Shown here: positions 61,464-64,000 of the stretch, one piece after another
How the letters are laid out: each line of letters starts with the position of its first letter
Numbering within the stretch: position 1 is the stretch's first letter
Assembly (NCBI GenBank): GCA_016215705.1
Contig: JACRIR010000051.1
Span: 1 to 64,000, forward strand
Length of the DNA: 64,000 bases
From: Candidatus Poribacteria bacterium
GTDB lineage: Bacteria; Abyssobacteria; SURF-5
Reading direction: 5' to 3'
Position numbers and translations under genes: made by a program
Notes under the pieces: model-generated
Seen by the model: only the letters and a program-made list of their open reading frames with translations
What the model was told of the DNA's origin: nothing
Database searches by the model: none

Positions 61464-63602
61464 ATGACGAATCCGGGCAATCGTCTTCACGAACGACTAC
61501 ATGCGTTGGCCCAAAATCTCTGGTGGACATGGCATCCCGAAGTAATCAGCATTTTCACTGATCTTGACCCACAGTTGTGGCGTCGGGCTGATCACAATCC
61601 GATTGCCTTCCTGAACCAGATTGGTCCGGAGGAGGTTGAGGAGCGCGCCGCTGAACTTGTGCTGCACAGCCGCATCAATTATGCATTCCGCCGCCTTAGC
61701 GAGTATCTTGGCAAAAGCGAGACATGGGGATCGGTTCATTGTGGCAATCTTAAGGGCAGGCCGGTCGTCTATTTTTCTGCGGAATTCGGGTTGCACGAAT
61801 CCATGCCGATTTACTCCGGCGGTCTCGGCATCCTGGCCGGTGACCATCTGAAGAGCGCATCCGACCTCGGAATCCCGCTGATAGGGATCGGACTTCTCTA
61901 TCATCAAGGCTACTTCAGCCAGCGCATCAACAAGGATGGTTGGCAAGAGGAAGAGTACGTAAATCTGGACATACGGCAGCTTCCGCTGCAGCAAGTCGCA
62001 GACTTGAACAACAATCCTCTCATTGTCAAAGTTGAAACTCGGAGCGGGATGCTTCAGGCCCGTGTGTGGCGATTGCAAGTGGGGCGAATCAACTTGTTGC
62101 TGCTTGATTCTAATGTAGAGGGGAATTCAGCCGAGGACCGTGAGCTCACGTCGCGCCTGTATGGCGGCAATAACCGTGTTCGAATCCGACAGGAGCTCCT
62201 GTTGGGTGTTGGTGGCGCGCGCATTCTTCAAGCCCTGAACATATACCCCGGGGTCTTGCACCTGAACGAAGGACATAGCGCCTTTGCCATCCTGGAGGAA
62301 ATCCGCCGCGTGATGGTGGATGACGCGCTTCCGTTCTCAAGGTCGCGGCGCCGTGTCTCGCTCTATACCGTCTTCACCACGCATACTCCCGTGGAAGCCG
62401 GACATGATCGTTTCTCGCCCGATCTCGTCGAGGAACATCTCGGAGTGCTGCGCGAAAGAATGGGATTGTCTCACGAAGACTTCATGGCCCAGGGCCGTGT
62501 CAATCCGGGCGACAGGTCTGAACCTTTCTGTATGACCGTTCTGGCGCTGAAGAATTCGCGCCAGGCAAACGCGGTGTCGGCGATTCATGCTGATATCAGC
62601 CGTCGTATGTGGCATCGTCTCTGGCCTGAGCGCCCGGAGGTGGAAGTTCCCATAGGGCACATAACGAATGGCGTGCACGTGCCTTCGTGGCTGGCGCCGC
62701 AAATGCACCAACTGTTCGAGACCCGCCTTGCGCAGGATTGGCCTACCCGCATGGTTCACCCCGACGTATGGGAGAAAGTGGCTGAGATCGATGACGGAGA
62801 ATTGTGGGAGACGCACCAAAGCTTGAAGATGCGGCTCATTCGCTTCGTGAGACGCCGCCTTCAGGTGCAGGCGAAGCGAGTCGGGAACCAGGAAATCATT
62901 CAGCAAATCGACCACATCCTGGATCCGGAAATTCTTACAATCGGCTCCGCACGCCGGTTTGCAACTTACAAACGCGGAGATATCATTCTCTCGCAACCCG
63001 ATCGGCTCGCCAAATTGATTGGCGATACGCAGCGGCCGGTCCAGATTATATTCGCCGGCAAAGCCCATCCGCACGACGAGGACGGCAAACGGATGTTACA
63101 GCGAATCTTTCGCGAATCCGGTCACCCGGCCTACAGGTTCCGGATTGTGTTTGTGGAGGACTACGACTATAATGTTGCGCGCCATCTTGTCCAGGGTGTA
63201 GACGTGTGGCTGAACACTCCACGACGGCCTCTGGAGGCATGTGGCACAAGCGGCCAGAAAGTGGTCTTGAACGGAGTCCTCAACCTGTCTGTGCTCGACG
63301 GCTGGTGGAATGAAGCATACAATGGCGATAATGGTTTTGCAGTCGGACATGGCGGCATGCACAATGACCCGAACGTACAGTACCAACGCGATGCCGAATT
63401 CCTTTATCAAACCCTGGAACGAGAAGTTATACCGCTCTACTATGAGCGTAACACGAGCGGAATTCCGCACAAGTGGTTGCAGCGGATGAAGGCCGGATTC
63501 CAGACCCTCGGCTGGCGGTTCAACGCCGACCGAATGGTCAAGGACTACGTTGAACGACTCTATCTTCCGGCGGCGAGCGCTACCTCTGCCGAGATGCTGT
63601 AG
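61464..63602 (+). CDS. glgP: alpha-glucan phosphorylase, short (GT35) type
   Basis: PLP-dependent phosphorolysis of alpha-1,4-glucans to glucose-1-phosphate. 712 aa, the shorter bacterial/archaeal type of phosphorylase. VVYFSAEFGLHESMPIYSGGLGILAGDHLKSASDLG (~101-136) is the N-terminal hallmark, HLNEGHSAFAILE (~269), and K599 in ACGTSGQKVVLNGVLNLSVLDGWWNEAY is the PLP lysine. A GAGGAGAG Shine-Dalgarno precedes ATG 61464. No glgA, glgB or glgC nearby. The following SDR gene begins 56 bases after its stop. Confidence 0.93.
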   Translation: MTNPGNRLHERLHALAQNLWWTWHPEVISIFTDLDPQLWRRADHNPIAFLNQIGPEEVEERAAELVLHSRINYAFRRLSEYLGKSETWGSVHCGNLKGRPVVYFSAEFGLHESMPIYSGGLGILAGDHLKSASDLGIPLIGIGLLYHQGYFSQRINKDGWQEEEYVNLDIRQLPLQQVADLNNNPLIVKVETRSGMLQARVWRLQVGRINLLLLDSNVEGNSAEDRELTSRLYGGNNRVRIRQELLLGVGGARILQALNIYPGVLHLNEGHSAFAILEEIRRVMVDDALPFSRSRRRVSLYTVFTTHTPVEAGHDRFSPDLVEEHLGVLRERMGLSHEDFMAQGRVNPGDRSEPFCMTVLALKNSRQANAVSAIHADISRRMWHRLWPERPEVEVPIGHITNGVHVPSWLAPQMHQLFETRLAQDWPTRMVHPDVWEKVAEIDDGELWETHQSLKMRLIRFVRRRLQVQAKRVGNQEIIQQIDHILDPEILTIGSARRFATYKRGDIILSQPDRLAKLIGDTQRPVQIIFAGKAHPHDEDGKRMLQRIFRESGHPAYRFRIVFVEDYDYNVARHLVQGVDVWLNTPRRPLEACGTSGQKVVLNGVLNLSVLDGWWNEAYNGDNGFAVGHGGMHNDPNVQYQRDAEFLYQTLEREVIPLYYERNTSGIPHKWLQRMKAGFQTLGWRFNADRMVKDYVERLYLPAASATSAEML

Positions 63603-63658
63603 GTCATGGAACTTCAATGCCGGATTCTGTCTGAATAGCACGGGAGGCGAAGAGAATT

Positions 63659-64000
63659 ATGAAACTGAAGGGCAAGGTGGCAATTGTTACGGGGAGTGGC
63701 CGGGGAATCGGGCGCGAGATAGCTGAGCTTTTTGCAAGTGAAGGCGCTCGCGTTGTTGTCTCAGCTCGAAGCTCGGAGCAGATCGCCGGAGTTGTCGAAA
63801 AAATTGTCGGCGATGGCGGCGAAGCCATAGGCGTGAGCATCGACGTGTCGCGCGAGCAAGACGCCAATCGATTGGTGGAAGAGACGATGGCCAGGTTCGG
63901 GCGCGTAGACATTCTCGTGAACAACGCCGGCATCCTTCGAAGCAGCCCGCTTGTCGCGTTCGACCCGGCTGAATGGCGACAGGTGATCGAGATCAATCTC
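63659..64000 (+). CDS. short-chain dehydrogenase/reductase, partial at window end
   Basis: The first 114 codons of an SDR; the rest lies beyond the window. MKLKGKVAIVTGSGRGIGREIAELFASEG has the TGxxxGIG nucleotide-binding motif (residues 11-17), and NNAGIL is at about 94-99. ATG 63659 is preceded by GGGAGG. The catalytic YxxxK is not in the window, so substrate class cannot be judged. Confidence 0.9.
   Translation, partial: MKLKGKVAIVTGSGRGIGREIAELFASEGARVVVSARSSEQIAGVVEKIVGDGGEAIGVSIDVSREQDANRLVEETMARFGRVDILVNNAGILRSSPLVAFDPAEWRQVIEINL

Overview
The window is a chromosomal stretch of a Gram-negative bacterium. It carries LPS inner-core heptose genes, outer-membrane-type proteins and an FtsK-type translocase. 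The low-complexity spacers are packed with palindromic and phrase-like intergenic repeats of a kind I associate with uncultivated, metagenome-derived lineages (Desulfobacterota-like or candidate phyla such as Abyssubacteria or Hydrogenedentes). That assignment is an inference and not certain. There is no phage, integrase, intact IS, CRISPR array or rRNA, and I found no tRNA.

Layout. 1-1680 is gene-free, repeat-like spacer. 1683-11134 is housekeeping: ftsK, rimO, pgsA, pgpA, a stand-alone pncC (CinA C-terminal domain) and dnaE. 11450-13132 is a tandem-duplicated outer-membrane barrel protein. 13451-21880 is an LPS operon: an LpxL-like acyltransferase, a conserved deoxyhypusine-synthase-like protein, hldE, gmhB, a B12-binding radical SAM protein, a heptosyltransferase that seems to use an ATT start, and a membrane/TPR protein. 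21915-24636 on the minus strand holds a second heptosyltransferase with a near-perfect promoter giving a leaderless mRNA, a PGPGW membrane protein, a methyltransferase and a small Cys-rich protein. 25264-30124 is a complete branched-chain amino-acid type ABC transporter (livKHMGF). 30507-34265 holds a secreted subtilisin with a CFI-box C-terminal sorting signal and a divergent-family surface coiled-coil protein.

34812-43414 is the most interesting part. TetR and MarR regulators, each with a palindrome over its own -10 box, precede a divergent methylmalonyl-CoA-mutase-type large subunit, a crotonase resembling methylmalonyl-CoA decarboxylase, an MmgE/PrpD protein, a class III CoA-transferase, a B12-binding mutase small subunit and a DSD1-type PLP enzyme. 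The logic (CoA transfer, B12 carbon-skeleton rearrangement, decarboxylation) parallels the E. coli Sbm operon, but with different enzyme families and probably a different substrate. At 48751-52657 a second, canonical set follows: carboxyltransferase, biotin carrier and canonical mutase large subunit. Only one B12 small subunit is visible for the two large subunits.

Between these lie selB and selA (selenocysteine insertion), a strong orphan promoter with a 12-bp hairpin (candidate small RNA), and a CHRD-domain protein. The right end holds a gamma-carbonic-anhydrase-type protein, a DUF374 acyltransferase, an SGNH-like protein with Cys at the nucleophile position, a penicillin-acylase-type Ntn hydrolase, a molybdopterin oxidoreductase, a geranylgeranyl-reductase-type flavoprotein, a glucan phosphorylase and the start of an SDR gene cut by the window edge. 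All functional calls come from reading motifs by eye; no database search was run.
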